From positions 12,654-76,653 of the forward strand of contig JAEWBO010000027.1 of NCBI GenBank assembly GCA_023391105.1: DNA of 64,000 nt, read 5' to 3'. The notes beneath the pieces were generated by a model. It had not been told where the DNA came from. It worked only from the letters and a program-made list of their open reading frames with translations, and did not search any database. The DNA is from Bacillota bacterium. Lineage in GTDB: Bacteria; Bacillota; Clostridia; Christensenellales; SZUA-584. The translations under genes and the position numbers were made by a program. This document shows, piece after piece, positions 16,343-25,197 of this stretch (positions are counted from its first letter, which is position 1; each line of letters begins with the position of its first letter).

Positions 16343-17530
16343 TTAAGGTTGTCCGTTTCGCCTCAGTGAATCGATGAACTGGCGCGCAATGCGGGGCGAA
16401 CGCCCGGCGCTTGCGAAGCGCTCTGCCTCGAGATCGAGCAGCGCATCGTCCATCTGTATAGCATAATCGTCCTTAAGTGCGTGAACGATGTCAAGATACG
16501 TCTTTTTGTCGGGCTTGAAAAAGCCGACGGTCAGCCCGAAACGATGGGAGAGGGAGCAAAGCTCCTGTATCGTTTCGTTGCGGTGAATGTCATCGCCCTC
16601 GCGGTCGGAAAATAGCTCCTTGACCATGTGCCGCCTGTTGCTCGTGGCATAGATGACGATGTTGGTCGCCTTGGCAGACACGGAGCCTTCCAGCACAGCC
16701 TTGAGCGCGTTAAAGTCGTCGTTTTGCTGAGTGAACGACAGATCGTCGATAAACAATATGAACTTTAGCGGGCTTTGGCTCAGCGTCTCCACAATGGTGG
16801 GGATCTCTCCGAACTGCTGCTTGCCGATTTCAATCAGCCGCAGTCCCTGATCGCGGTATTCGTTGACGATGGCTTTGACCGTGGACGATTTGCCGGTGCC
16901 CGCGTCGCCGTAAAGCAGCGCGTTGGCGGCAGGCTTGCCCTCAAGCAGCGCCATCGTGTTTCCGATGACGGCTTTTTTCTGGCGTTCGTAGCCTTTTAAG
17001 TCGGCAAGACGAATGGGGTCTGGGCAAGTGACGGGCACGATATTGCTGTTCTTAACACGTAGCATAAAATGCTTCGCGTAAATTCCGTGGCCATGGGTGG
17101 CAATGCTATCCATGTGGCGCGCATACGCTTCGGTAAAATCCGAATTGCTGTTTTGCCAATCGGGCAGGAAGCCGTCAAAGCGGATGTGCGCACGGATATC
17201 GGCGGATTTGAGCTGTGCGACGGTTTGAAGCACAGCAAGCTCGTTTTTCAAGCACACCTCCAAGGTGTCGTCGACAGGCTGCTTTTGTGCGCGCTTTTGC
17301 ACGTATATGTTGTCGTCCTCGATGATGCGCGTCCAGACGTAGTCGGTCAGATTCGTGCCATGAGCAAACAGCGCGGCGGAAAAATCAGCATAGCGCGAGA
17401 CCTGTTCTGTGGCAGGCAGGGCTTCGGACTGGAGCAGCGCAGATAGCCTTGTAAAAACGTCGTCTTTAAGCAGACGGCGGAATATGACGAGTGAACAAAG
17501 GCTCAGCTGGGTGTTTGAAAAATCGGTCAA
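16343..17530 (-). CDS. DUF815-type AAA ATPase
   Basis: 395 residues from a TTG start behind AAGGAAG. The N-terminal half (1-180) is helical and unassigned. The C-terminal half is an AAA module: Walker A YGDAGTGKSST (near 208), Walker B FILFIDDLSF (near 255), sensor region IVIYATSNRRHM (near 290) and an arginine-rich GRSPRIARQFI near the end. This is the DUF815 family, common in Firmicutes and of unknown role. ybaK lies 20 bases upstream on the same strand, so both may be one transcript. Confidence 0.9.
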   Translation of the reverse strand: MTDFSNTQLSLCSLVIFRRLLKDDVFTRLSALLQSEALPATEQVSRYADFSAALFAHGTNLTDYVWTRIIEDDNIYVQKRAQKQPVDDTLEVCLKNELAVLQTVAQLKSADIRAHIRFDGFLPDWQNSNSDFTEAYARHMDSIATHGHGIYAKHFMLRVKNSNIVPVTCPDPIRLADLKGYERQKKAVIGNTMALLEGKPAANALLYGDAGTGKSSTVKAIVNEYRDQGLRLIEIGKQQFGEIPTIVETLSQSPLKFILFIDDLSFTQQNDDFNALKAVLEGSVSAKATNIVIYATSNRRHMVKELFSDREGDDIHRNETIQELCSLSHRFGLTVGFFKPDKKTYLDIVHALKDDYAIQMDDALLDLEAERFASAGRSPRIARQFIDSLRRNGQP

Positions 17531-17550
17531 AGCGAAGCTTCCTTTCTATG

Positions 17551-18051
17551 TCAGTATGCGGCAGTGATATCGGCCACTTCGCAGTTCACCACACGGATCA
17601 AATCGGCGGGACTGAGTTCAATCTGCAACCCCAGCTTACCCGCGCTCACCACGATGGTGCTCTGCGCTTCGCAAGCGCTGTCGACGACCGTGCGGTATGC
17701 TTTCTTCATGCCGATGGGTGAGCAGCCGCCGCGTATGTAGCCTGTAATCTTGTTAATGTCGGCCACTTTGATCATTTCGACGGACTTTTCGCCCACGGCC
17801 TTGGCCGCGGCCTTTAGGTTGAGTTCCTCCGCGACAGGGATCACGAATACATAGTAAACGCGGCTAGCGCCCTGCGCGACAAGCGTCTTAAATACCTTCT
17901 CAACCGGCTTTCCTGTTTTCTTTGCGACAGATACGCCATCGATAAAACCGTCGCTGTGGTCGTAGGCGTATTGGTTGTAGCTGATGCCAGCTTTGTCGAG
18001 CAGTCGCATGGCGTTTGTTTTGGTGTTGCTGGACACAGTCTTTTTCCTCAC
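17551..18051 (-). CDS. ybaK: Cys-tRNA(Pro)/aminoacyl-tRNA deacylase YbaK
   Basis: 166 residues of the YbaK/EbsC family, which hydrolyse mischarged Cys-tRNAPro after release from ProRS. Markers: TNAMRLLDKAGISY at the start, KTLVAQGASRVYYVFVIPV (catalytic Lys context near 55), ELNLKAAAKAVGEK, and GYIRGGCSPIGMKK, the substrate loop. It is upstream of and probably cotranscribed with the DUF815 gene. Confidence 0.93.
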   Translation of the reverse strand: MRKKTVSSNTKTNAMRLLDKAGISYNQYAYDHSDGFIDGVSVAKKTGKPVEKVFKTLVAQGASRVYYVFVIPVAEELNLKAAAKAVGEKSVEMIKVADINKITGYIRGGCSPIGMKKAYRTVVDSACEAQSTIVVSAGKLGLQIELSPADLIRVVNCEVADITAAY

Positions 18052-18389
18052 AAATGGTTAAATCTATCATGCTATTATACACGAAAGATGTGTAAAGAAA
18101 AAGAGAGCGGATTTATAAGGGAAGTCCTGATTAATTCGGTATACGCCTGAGCGGCTGTTTTCGCACCCTGCTATGCCACTAACATCTGTGAAATGTATAA
18201 GCATGTTGTCTGTATCTCGTCCTTGAAACACTGACCGCTCAAATGCTATAATCCGTGTAGCAATCGCCATTAACGGAGATTGCTCCAAATAGAATTCCAC
18301 CCCAAAAAGCCCCGCTTTTCGGGGATACCGAAATGAAAACGGCGGCCTTTTTGGCTGCCCGGAAGCATAAAATGTGATAAGGAGCACCC
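18052..18389. other. Divergent intergenic region and tex leader
   Basis: No gene is supported. The region contains the sigma-A promoter for tex (18223-18252) and a roughly 130-base leader with hairpins. CCAAAAAG near 18302 can pair with CTTTTTGG at 18349-18356, enclosing CCCCGCTTTTCGGGG. That could be a regulatory or terminator-like fold ahead of tex. Confidence 0.5.
18223..18252 (+). promoter_or_regulatory. Sigma-A promoter for tex
   Basis: TTGAAA (18223-18228), an 18-base spacer ending in TGC (extended -10) and TATAAT (18247-18252). Confidence 0.75.
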
Positions 18390-20534
18390 ATGACCAATAT
18401 CGCACGTCAGATCGCCAAAGAGCTGCAAATCAAGGAATCGCAGGCGCAGAGCGCCATTTCACTGCTCGATCAGGGCAACACTGTGCCGTTTATCGCGCGT
18501 TACAGAAAAGAAGTGACGGAATCACTCACGGACGAAACGCTGCGGGAGCTGGCCGACAGGTTGACTTATCTGCGCAAGCTCGCGGAACGCAAGGAAGAAG
18601 TGATCCGCCTGATCGACGAGCAGGGCAAATTGACGGATGAGCTAAAGGCCAAAATCGGGGCCGCGCAAGGTGTCACCGAGGTGGACGATATCTATCGTCC
18701 GTTCCGCCCCAAACGGCGCACACGCGCCACGATTGCAAAGGAAAAGGGCTTAGAGCCGCTGGCTGAGCTGATCTGGCAGCAGCAGACGAGTGACGCGGAC
18801 ATCGATGAACTGGCAAAGAATTATATTGACGCGGAAAAAGACGTGGAAAGCGCCGAGGCCGCGGTGGCAGGGGCGAAGGATATCATCGCCGAGATGATTT
18901 CCGACGACGCCGATCTGCGAGGCAAGCTGCGCGCCTTGCTGCGGCGCAGCGGTATGATCGTTTCCAAAGCGGCGGTGAAGGAAAGCACCGTCTATGATAT
19001 GTATTACGACTTTTCTGAGCCGGTGGCGAAGCTTGTACCTCACCGTGTGCTTGCATTAAATCGCGGCGAAAAGGAAAAGGTATTAAACGTCAAGATTGAG
19101 GCCGAGGAAGAAGAAGCGGTGGCGCTGATGCATAGAAATGTGTTCAAGCCGCGCTGGCAAAGCGCATATCTGCAGGCGACGATTGAGGACGCGTATAAAC
19201 GACTGATTTTCCCGTCCATAGAGCGCGAGATAAGAAACGAGTTTACCGAAGCCGCTGAGGAACAGGCGATCAGGGTGTTCGGCGAGAACTTAAAAAATCT
19301 GCTGCTTGTGGCACCTGTGCACGGCAAAACGGTACTCAGCTTAGACCCCGGCTTTCGCACGGGCAACAAGGTAGCTGTGGTGGACCCAACGGGTAAGGTG
19401 CTGGAAACTGGTGTGGTGTACATGACGCTGGAACATCATGACACCGCAAAAGCCAAGGACTATTTAAAAAAGCTTATTGAAAAGCACAATGTGGATATCA
19501 TCGCCATCGGCAACGGTACGGCCTCCAAGGAGACCGAGGCCGTGGTGGCCGAGCTCATCAAGACGCTGCCAAGGCAAGTTTATTACCTTGTTGTGAGCGA
19601 AGCGGGCGCATCGGTGTATTCGGCGTCGAAGCTGGGCACTGAAGAATTCCCCGAGTTTGACGTGGCCCTGCGCAGTGCGGTATCCATCGCGCGGCGGCTT
19701 CAGGATCCGCTTGCGGAGCTCGTGAAGATCGATCCCAAGGCCATCGGCGTGGGTCAGTATCAGCACGATGTCAACCAGAAAAGGCTCGAGGAAATGCTGG
19801 GTGGTGTGGTGGAAGACTGCGTGAACGCTGTCGGTGTCGATCTCAACACGGCATCGCCGTCATTGCTGAAATATATTTCGGGCATTTCATCCGCCGTGGC
19901 CAAAAGCATCGTCGAAATGCGCGAAACGCAGGGTCAGTTTCAGAGCCGCGCGCAGCTTAAAAAGGTGCGCGGGCTGGGCGGCAAAGCGTTTGAGCAGTGC
20001 GCGGGTTTCCTGCGCATACCCGGCGGAAAGAACATACTCGACAACACCGCCATTCATCCGGAATCTTACGACGCGGTAAACCGGCTGCTCGACAAGCAGG
20101 GGGTGCGCTTGACGCAGGATAAGGACTTAGAACCGCTGCGCGCGCAGATGAGCAGTTGGAACGTCTCTTCACTTGCGCTCACGATCGGTATCGGCGAGCC
20201 CACGCTCAAGGATATACTTGAAGAGCTTAAAAAACCGGGGCGAGACCCGCGTGATGCGTTTGAGCAGCCTGTATTCCGATCCGATGTGATGCATCTTGAA
20301 GATTTAAAAGAGGGCATGGTGCTAACGGGCACGGTGCGCAACGTGATCGACTTCGGCGCGTTTGTGGACATCGGCGTGCATCAGGACGGCCTTGTTCATA
20401 TTTCGCAGCTTGCCGACAGGTTTGTCAAGCATCCGATGGATGTGGTGAAAACGGGCGATATCGTTAAGGTGCGTGTGCTCAGCGTGGATGCGAACAAAAA
20501 GAGAATTGCATTGACAATGAAAAATGTAAATTGA
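18390..20534 (+). CDS. tex: RNA-binding transcription accessory protein Tex
   Basis: 714 residues, the usual Tex length. Order: N-terminal helical region (NIARQIAKELQIKESQAQSA), YqgF/RNase H-like domain (LSLDPGFRTGNKVAVVDPTG near 320), helix-hairpin-helix repeats (VGVDLNTASPSLLKYISGIS near 490) and a C-terminal S1 domain (GMVLTGTVRNVIDFGAFVDIGVHQDGLVHISQ, split in the protein near 645-675). Tex binds RNA and nucleic acids and affects transcription. RBS AAGGAG. The stop overlaps the ribosome-binding region of the HAD gene, so they are coupled. Confidence 0.96.
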   Translation: MTNIARQIAKELQIKESQAQSAISLLDQGNTVPFIARYRKEVTESLTDETLRELADRLTYLRKLAERKEEVIRLIDEQGKLTDELKAKIGAAQGVTEVDDIYRPFRPKRRTRATIAKEKGLEPLAELIWQQQTSDADIDELAKNYIDAEKDVESAEAAVAGAKDIIAEMISDDADLRGKLRALLRRSGMIVSKAAVKESTVYDMYYDFSEPVAKLVPHRVLALNRGEKEKVLNVKIEAEEEEAVALMHRNVFKPRWQSAYLQATIEDAYKRLIFPSIEREIRNEFTEAAEEQAIRVFGENLKNLLLVAPVHGKTVLSLDPGFRTGNKVAVVDPTGKVLETGVVYMTLEHHDTAKAKDYLKKLIEKHNVDIIAIGNGTASKETEAVVAELIKTLPRQVYYLVVSEAGASVYSASKLGTEEFPEFDVALRSAVSIARRLQDPLAELVKIDPKAIGVGQYQHDVNQKRLEEMLGGVVEDCVNAVGVDLNTASPSLLKYISGISSAVAKSIVEMRETQGQFQSRAQLKKVRGLGGKAFEQCAGFLRIPGGKNILDNTAIHPESYDAVNRLLDKQGVRLTQDKDLEPLRAQMSSWNVSSLALTIGIGEPTLKDILEELKKPGRDPRDAFEQPVFRSDVMHLEDLKEGMVLTGTVRNVIDFGAFVDIGVHQDGLVHISQLADRFVKHPMDVVKTGDIVKVRVLSVDANKKRIALTMKNVN

Positions 20535-20542
20535 GGTTTGAT

Positions 20543-21217
20543 ATGAAGCTAGCGGTGTTTGATTTTGACGGTACGCTGTTTCCCAAGGATACGCTGCCGT
20601 TCCTGCTGAGGCAATGGCGCATTCAAAAAATGTCGCGGTTAAAGCTTATTGCCATATCCGCGTCGGTGGGCGGCATGTATATGCGCTACAAGCTCGGGCT
20701 TTGTACCGGCCAGTCACGAGAGCATATTCGCCGCAAGGCCATGCAGCGTTTTACGCCGATATTTAACCGTATGAGCAAAAAAGATGTGGACGCGTTCTTT
20801 GAACGCTGCGCCAAGCTCATACTGCCGCAGCTAAATACCGTTGTTGTCGATGAAATGAAGAAAGCAAAGGCGGAAGGGTTTCATACGGTGCTGCTCTCAG
20901 GCGGCTACCAGCGGCTTATGGACTTTGTGGGCGCTTCGCTCGGCTTTGATACCGTGATCGCCACGGCGCTCCATTACAAGGGCGGCTGTGTGGATGCACA
21001 GCAGCCGCTGGACATTGTGTGCGGCGATGACAAGGCGAGCCACCTTCGCAATAAGCTTAACGCTGGGGATGTGAACTGGGAGGCGAGCACCGCCTACGCC
21101 GACAGTCTGTCGGATTTGTCTATATTGAATCTTGTCGGAACCCCTGTCGCGGTAAACCCCGACCCGGAGCTTAAAAACAAGGCAGAAAAGGCTGGCTGGC
21201 GATTGCTGATCTGCTAG
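20543..21217 (+). CDS. HAD-IB family phosphatase (SerB-like)
   Basis: 224 residues from the ATG at 20543 behind TGAGG (20532-20536); a TTG at 20531 is in frame but would sit on that site. HAD motifs: I FDFDGTLFPKD (5-15), II TVLLSGGYQ (near 119), IV TAYADSLSDLSIL (near 190). The long helical cap between motifs I and II places it in subclass IB, with phosphoserine-phosphatase-like and CicA-like enzymes. Substrate unknown. It follows tex with 8 bases between and converges on the metallo-hydrolase gene with a 4-base overlap of 3' ends. Confidence 0.88.
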   Translation: MKLAVFDFDGTLFPKDTLPFLLRQWRIQKMSRLKLIAISASVGGMYMRYKLGLCTGQSREHIRRKAMQRFTPIFNRMSKKDVDAFFERCAKLILPQLNTVVVDEMKKAKAEGFHTVLLSGGYQRLMDFVGASLGFDTVIATALHYKGGCVDAQQPLDIVCGDDKASHLRNKLNAGDVNWEASTAYADSLSDLSILNLVGTPVAVNPDPELKNKAEKAGWRLLIC

Positions 21218-21837
21218 CGGATGAAAAGCGGCTCTCCCTCGCGCAAAACCGGCTGGCCATGAGAGGGGCATATCCAATTAAAATCGCAGGATGCTATTTT
21301 CTTTACCGATTCGAGCATTTTGTCATAGTTCCAGTCCCACAAGGCGGGGTAGGGGATCAAATGCCCTTTTTTGTTTTCTAACAGATCGCCTGCGAACAAC
21401 ACACGATCGAATATGAAGCAGACATGGCCCGGCGTGTGTCCCGGCGTGGGAACCACTTCAATGCCGCATATGCTATCTCCCGTAAAAGCGTGAATATTAG
21501 TCGGCTTGCTTCGCATCGTTTTACCGATATATTTCTTGAAGCTGTGTCGCGGCTTTTCTCCCGTGATGTATGGGATATCCTCTGCGGAAGCCCAAAGTTT
21601 TGCGCCCGTGAGCTCTTGGAGCTTCGCAGCGTTGCCGATATGATCCACATCGTGATGTGTAAAAAGAATGTGTTTTATGTCCGTAAGCGTCACACCCATG
21701 GCGCTTATTGCGCGCAGAACCTGGCCGCGCTGAAAAGGCATGCCTGTATCAATAAGCACCGGTTCGGGTGTGTAAACAAGAAAAATGCGGCTGAACTTTA
21801 TGCCGTCCAGCATATGAACCTTGTCTGTAATCTTCAT
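21214..21837 (-). CDS. MBL-fold metallo-hydrolase (glyoxalase II-like)
   Basis: 207 residues. Zinc ligands: FTHHDVDHIGN (H-x-H-x-D-H near 60-65), PTPGHTPGHVCF (His near 137), FAGDLLEN (Asp near 155) and CPSHGQP (His near 195). The fold hydrolyses thioesters, phosphodiesters or lactones; the best match is the glyoxalase II-like branch. It lies 48 bases downstream of padR on the same strand, so it is a likely PadR target. An imperfect inverted repeat (TTGACaccataGTCAA) lies in the gap. Confidence 0.87.
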   Translation of the reverse strand: MKITDKVHMLDGIKFSRIFLVYTPEPVLIDTGMPFQRGQVLRAISAMGVTLTDIKHILFTHHDVDHIGNAAKLQELTGAKLWASAEDIPYITGEKPRHSFKKYIGKTMRSKPTNIHAFTGDSICGIEVVPTPGHTPGHVCFIFDRVLFAGDLLENKKGHLIPYPALWDWNYDKMLESVKKIASCDFNWICPSHGQPVLREGEPLFIR

Positions 21838-21885
21838 AACACATACCTCATTAATAAATAATTGACACCATAGTCAATGATATGC

Positions 21886-22434
21886 TTACTTGTTCAGTTC
21901 TTCGATGCATTCCTGCGCCCAAGTGATTGTCGTGTTTAAGTTCATGGCTGCGCGACGCAGTATAAGCTTCCAGTAAAGCTCCTCGCCCCCGAACAATGCG
22001 AGCTTTTGTACGTAATAATCCGTCAGACTTAGAAAGCGGCTCACTTCATCGAGCTGCTGCTTTTTTTCCACGATCAGTCTTTCGAACTGTATGATAAGCT
22101 CGTCCTTGGTGAGATTGGAGCCAAAGAAAAGCCGCAGGCTGAATTCGTCACGTTTCTCCTTGGACAGCTTTTCTGGGAAATTTGTGATCCATTGCTTGAA
22201 AGCCAGCCTGCCCGCTTCTGTGATGCTATACACACGTTTATCAGGCCGGTCTGACTGTGGCTGTATCGATGAGCTGACATATTGCTTTTCTTCGAGCGTG
22301 TTGAGTTCACGGTATATCTGGCTCATGCTCGCATACCAAAAGTTGCGGATAGAGTCGTCGAACATCTTTTTTAGATCATACCCTGTGACGTCGTGATAAT
22401 TCAAGAGTCCGAGTATGGCGTAACGCAATGCCAT
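21886..22434 (-). CDS. PadR-family transcriptional regulator
   Basis: 182 residues. An N-terminal winged helix (ALRYAILGLLNYHDVTGYDL, then QIYRELNTLEEKQYV and YSITEAGRLAF wing strand) is followed by a C-terminal helical dimerisation domain (about 100-182), the layout of subfamily-1 PadR (AphA-like). PadR proteins are repressors released by phenolics, drugs or other small molecules. A perfect palindrome overlaps its promoter, so it probably represses itself. The downstream metallo-hydrolase gene is a likely second target. Confidence 0.92.
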   Translation of the reverse strand: MALRYAILGLLNYHDVTGYDLKKMFDDSIRNFWYASMSQIYRELNTLEEKQYVSSSIQPQSDRPDKRVYSITEAGRLAFKQWITNFPEKLSKEKRDEFSLRLFFGSNLTKDELIIQFERLIVEKKQQLDEVSRFLSLTDYYVQKLALFGGEELYWKLILRRAAMNLNTTITWAQECIEELNK

Positions 22435-22468
22435 ATCAAATCATCCTTTTTGTTCATATTCTACTTGT

Positions 22469-22500
22469 TGTATAATATTATACATGTGGAATAATGTCAA
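22469..22500 (-). promoter_or_regulatory. padR promoter with overlapping palindromic operator
   Basis: Reading the minus strand: TTGACA (22500-22495), a 17-base spacer, then TATTAT. The -10 lies inside the perfect 16-base palindrome TGTATAATATTATACA (22469-22484). An operator covering the -10 would block transcription when bound. Confidence 0.75.
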
Positions 22501-22514
22501 CGTTTATGAACAAC

Positions 22515-22550
22515 AAAAAGACGCTGACCTATCGGCTTTCAGCGCCTTTC
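22515..22550 (-). terminator. Terminator between the GH18 gene and padR
   Basis: CGCTGA pairs with TCAGCG around an 11-base loop, with a T tract on the minus-strand 3' side (TCTTTTTG). It ends the LysM/GH18 gene transcript. Confidence 0.65.
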
Positions 22551-22573
22551 TTTTATGAATTGGGAACAGTGAA

Positions 22574-23863
22574 TTACGGTATAACTTTGACGATACTGAA
22601 CATGCTGTCGAGCACGATCCAGTTTTGCGGAAATTCAAGGCCCAACAGCCAGTAGCTCACGCCGCGCAGGTCATATTTGTTGACGAGCAACAGCTTGGCG
22701 CGTATGCTTCTGGCGTCCTCAAACCATACCTCATGCTCAACACCGTTTTCGTCAAAGTAATTAAACGTGGGAGACTGCGTCTGCGCGTCGAAACGGATAT
22801 TTGCGCCTTCTCTTGCGGCCAGTTCCAGCGCCTCCTGCGGACTTAATCGCTTTGCCCATTTGCCGCCCGGCATGAAAGGCAGCATCCAGTCATAGCCGTA
22901 AAGCGGCACGCCCATCATGATCTTACGGCTCGGAATCACCGATACCGCGTAGCGGATCACATCTTCGACAAGATCAATAGGCGCGACGGCATAGGGCGGC
23001 CCGCCGGACCAACCCCATTCATAGGTCATGATGATCACAAAATCCACGATTTCGCCGTGAGCACGGTAATCATGCGCGCCGTGCCAAGTGCCGGTCGTGT
23101 AATCGGAGGGCTTGGGCGCAAGTGCTGTGGAAACCACATAGCCAAGCGGATGTAGCGCGGCCACCACGCGTCGCAGGAAGTTGTTATAAAGCTCACGATT
23201 CTCTGCAGAGATCCTTTCAAAGTCGATATTGACACCATAGTAGCCTTTGGTGCGCATGACCTGTGTCATGTTCGCGATTAACGTATCCTGCACCGCGGTG
23301 TTTTCGAGTATCGCATCCACGATCTCAGTGCTGAAATTACCCTCCGCAAAGTTGGTAATCACGAGCAGCGAGGCGATGCGGTGGTTTCTTGCCTCGGTGA
23401 GCATGGCCGTGTCGTTGATGGGAACCATGCTGCCGTCTGCGCGAACCTGGTAACTAAAAGGGCTTAAGTACGTTAAGTATTCACCCACTTCGCGTATCGT
23501 CTGTGTCTCCTGTTCGGGTGTGGATGGTTCTATATAAGCGTTTACTTCGATAAACCCATAGTTCTTTTCTCTCACGGGTATGCGCAATACTGTGCCGGGT
23601 GTGAGCACGTCGGGATTTGTGATCCCGTTAAGCGCGATGATGCTGCTTGTTGTGGTGCCGTAGCGCCGCGCGATCGAGAAGAGTGTTTCTCCCGAAGCCA
23701 CTGTATGCGCGACCTCCCGTGTGGGTATCACGAGAGCCTGGCCGACAACAAGAAAGGGAATGTCGGAAAGCTCGTTGGCACGGAAAATTTCGTCCGCGGA
23801 AACGCCGTATCGCTGTGCGATTTTATAAAGCGAATCGCCTGGCTGTACAACATGTATGTCCAA
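22574..23863 (-). CDS. LysM / glycoside hydrolase 18 spore cortex hydrolase (SleL/YaaH-like)
   Basis: 429 residues from a TTG start behind AAGGAAG. Two LysM modules: DIHVVQPGDSLYKIAQRYGV (2-45) and AHTVASGETLFSIARRYG (52-97), which bind peptidoglycan glycans. A GH18 barrel follows (about 105-429) with catalytic GVNIDFERI (near 215, Glu as acid) and MTYEWGWSGGPP. The architecture is that of SleL/YaaH, the N-acetylglucosaminidase that degrades cortex fragments in germination. There is no signal peptide, as for Bacillus SleL. It is divergent from cwlJ, 200 bases away. Confidence 0.92.
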   Translation of the reverse strand: MDIHVVQPGDSLYKIAQRYGVSADEIFRANELSDIPFLVVGQALVIPTREVAHTVASGETLFSIARRYGTTTSSIIALNGITNPDVLTPGTVLRIPVREKNYGFIEVNAYIEPSTPEQETQTIREVGEYLTYLSPFSYQVRADGSMVPINDTAMLTEARNHRIASLLVITNFAEGNFSTEIVDAILENTAVQDTLIANMTQVMRTKGYYGVNIDFERISAENRELYNNFLRRVVAALHPLGYVVSTALAPKPSDYTTGTWHGAHDYRAHGEIVDFVIIMTYEWGWSGGPPYAVAPIDLVEDVIRYAVSVIPSRKIMMGVPLYGYDWMLPFMPGGKWAKRLSPQEALELAAREGANIRFDAQTQSPTFNYFDENGVEHEVWFEDARSIRAKLLLVNKYDLRGVSYWLLGLEFPQNWIVLDSMFSIVKVIP

Positions 23864-24065
23864 ATTTGATCACTTCCTTAAACTATTAATTTTGGTTGCT
23901 TTATTATATGGAAAGCTATCCGGCAAAGTTCGCCTAATATCCTGTGCTTATCTTTATGAAATATTTTTTCTTCACAAAGCTTTATCACTTTTTGACTGCA
24001 AGCAATATACTATACTGTATGTGAGTGCTGGTTGCCCTTAAAACAATAGAAAAGATGGTGATACG

Positions 24066-24509
24066 ATGGAACTATCAGCGCGAGAGCTGTTTGCGCGAAT
24101 GATAAAATGCGAAGCAGAGGGAGAAGGCATAGATGGTATGAAAGCCGTTGCCTCCACGATCATGAACAGAGTCCATGTGTCGTATGGAGAATACTTGAGA
24201 ACGGGTCAGGGAGACCTTCGGCGTGTGCTGACGCAGCCGGGTCAGTTTACCTGCTACATGGATACCGTCGGAGGTGTGTATAACCCGCAGAATGTATGGA
24301 ATATGAGACCCGATCAGATTCACTATGATATTGTGGACTGGGCGCTTGCGGGGCAAATCCATCCGGGCGCTGTGGAAACACTTTGGTATATGAACCCGTT
24401 TCAGATTGAATGCCCGCCTTTTTTTCCGTATAACCGGACAGGTGTGCAGTTTAACAGAATCGCGCAGCACTGCTTTTTTCAGCCGACCAGTCTGTATGCG
24501 TTAACATAG
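24066..24509 (+). CDS. cwlJ: Spore cortex-lytic enzyme CwlJ
   Basis: 147 residues, a single Hydrolase_2 (SleB/CwlJ catalytic) domain without signal peptide or peptidoglycan-binding domain, the CwlJ layout. Motifs: ELFARMIKCEAEGEG (catalytic Glu region near 15), MKAVASTIMNRV, and the C-terminal LWYMNPFQ and FNRIAQHCFF. CwlJ degrades the muramic-lactam cortex after calcium-dipicolinate release. gerQ, whose product holds CwlJ in the spore coat, starts 28 bases downstream. Confidence 0.93.
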   Translation: MELSARELFARMIKCEAEGEGIDGMKAVASTIMNRVHVSYGEYLRTGQGDLRRVLTQPGQFTCYMDTVGGVYNPQNVWNMRPDQIHYDIVDWALAGQIHPGAVETLWYMNPFQIECPPFFPYNRTGVQFNRIAQHCFFQPTSLYALT

Positions 24510-24537
24510 TAAAATGAGGAAGGGAGGAGATAACTAT

Positions 24538-25056
24538 ATGAATAGCAGTCAAAACAGATATCCGGATATCCGCAATATGGACACAATAGACAATAGCGGA
24601 GCGCGCAATTTAACCACAAGGTCCATGCAGCCCGGAGTCGGCATGCCAAGAATGAATGACGGTATGAGAATGCCCAATATGCAAAATATGCCCGTAGGGC
24701 AGAATATGAGAGTACCCGGTATGCAGCAGACAGCACCAATGTGGCCGGGAATGGAGAGTGGCCTTGCGGGCCAAACAGGTGGTTTAACTCAGATGCCCGT
24801 GATAACACCGGAATTTCTTGCAATGCAAACACCGACAACCGTCGCGAGCCCATACTTTACAGCCGGTTTCTTAAAAAACTTTATAGGAAAAAACATGCGT
24901 GTTGAGTTTTTGATTGGCACATCGGGTGCGCTTGTGGACAGAACAGGTGTACTCATGGAGGTGGGAGCCAGCTACATTGTGATAAGGCCGACATTAACCG
25001 ACGATTTGCTCATGTGCGATCTCTATTCGATCAGATTTGTGACAATATATCAATAA
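24538..25056 (+). CDS. gerQ: Spore coat protein GerQ
   Basis: 172 residues from the ATG at 24538 behind GGGAGGA; an in-frame ATG at 24514 is less well placed. The first 100 residues are Met-, Gln-, Asn- and Gly-rich and low in complexity. The C-terminal GerQ domain (about 108-172) includes FIGKNMRVEFLIGTSGALVD and GASYIVIRPTLTDDLLMCDL. In Bacillus, GerQ is needed to localise CwlJ and is crosslinked into the coat. The cwlJ-gerQ order matches that of Bacillus. Confidence 0.93.
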   Translation: MNSSQNRYPDIRNMDTIDNSGARNLTTRSMQPGVGMPRMNDGMRMPNMQNMPVGQNMRVPGMQQTAPMWPGMESGLAGQTGGLTQMPVITPEFLAMQTPTTVASPYFTAGFLKNFIGKNMRVEFLIGTSGALVDRTGVLMEVGASYIVIRPTLTDDLLMCDLYSIRFVTIYQ

Positions 25057-25080
25057 AAACATAACGGCAGAAAATAAGGA

Positions 25081-25115
25081 GTAAGCCTTTGGATAACGGG
25101 GGCTTATTCTTTTAT
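25081..25115 (+). terminator. Terminator after gerQ
   Basis: GTAAGCC pairs with GGCTTAT around a GGG-containing loop, followed by TCTTTTA. Confidence 0.7.
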
Positions 25116-25197
25116 ATGCTAAGGCATTTATGAGAGACGCATATCACAGACCTGAGAAGCATAGCCTTGAATAGAATGATGAGAAGAGGTGCATTTT

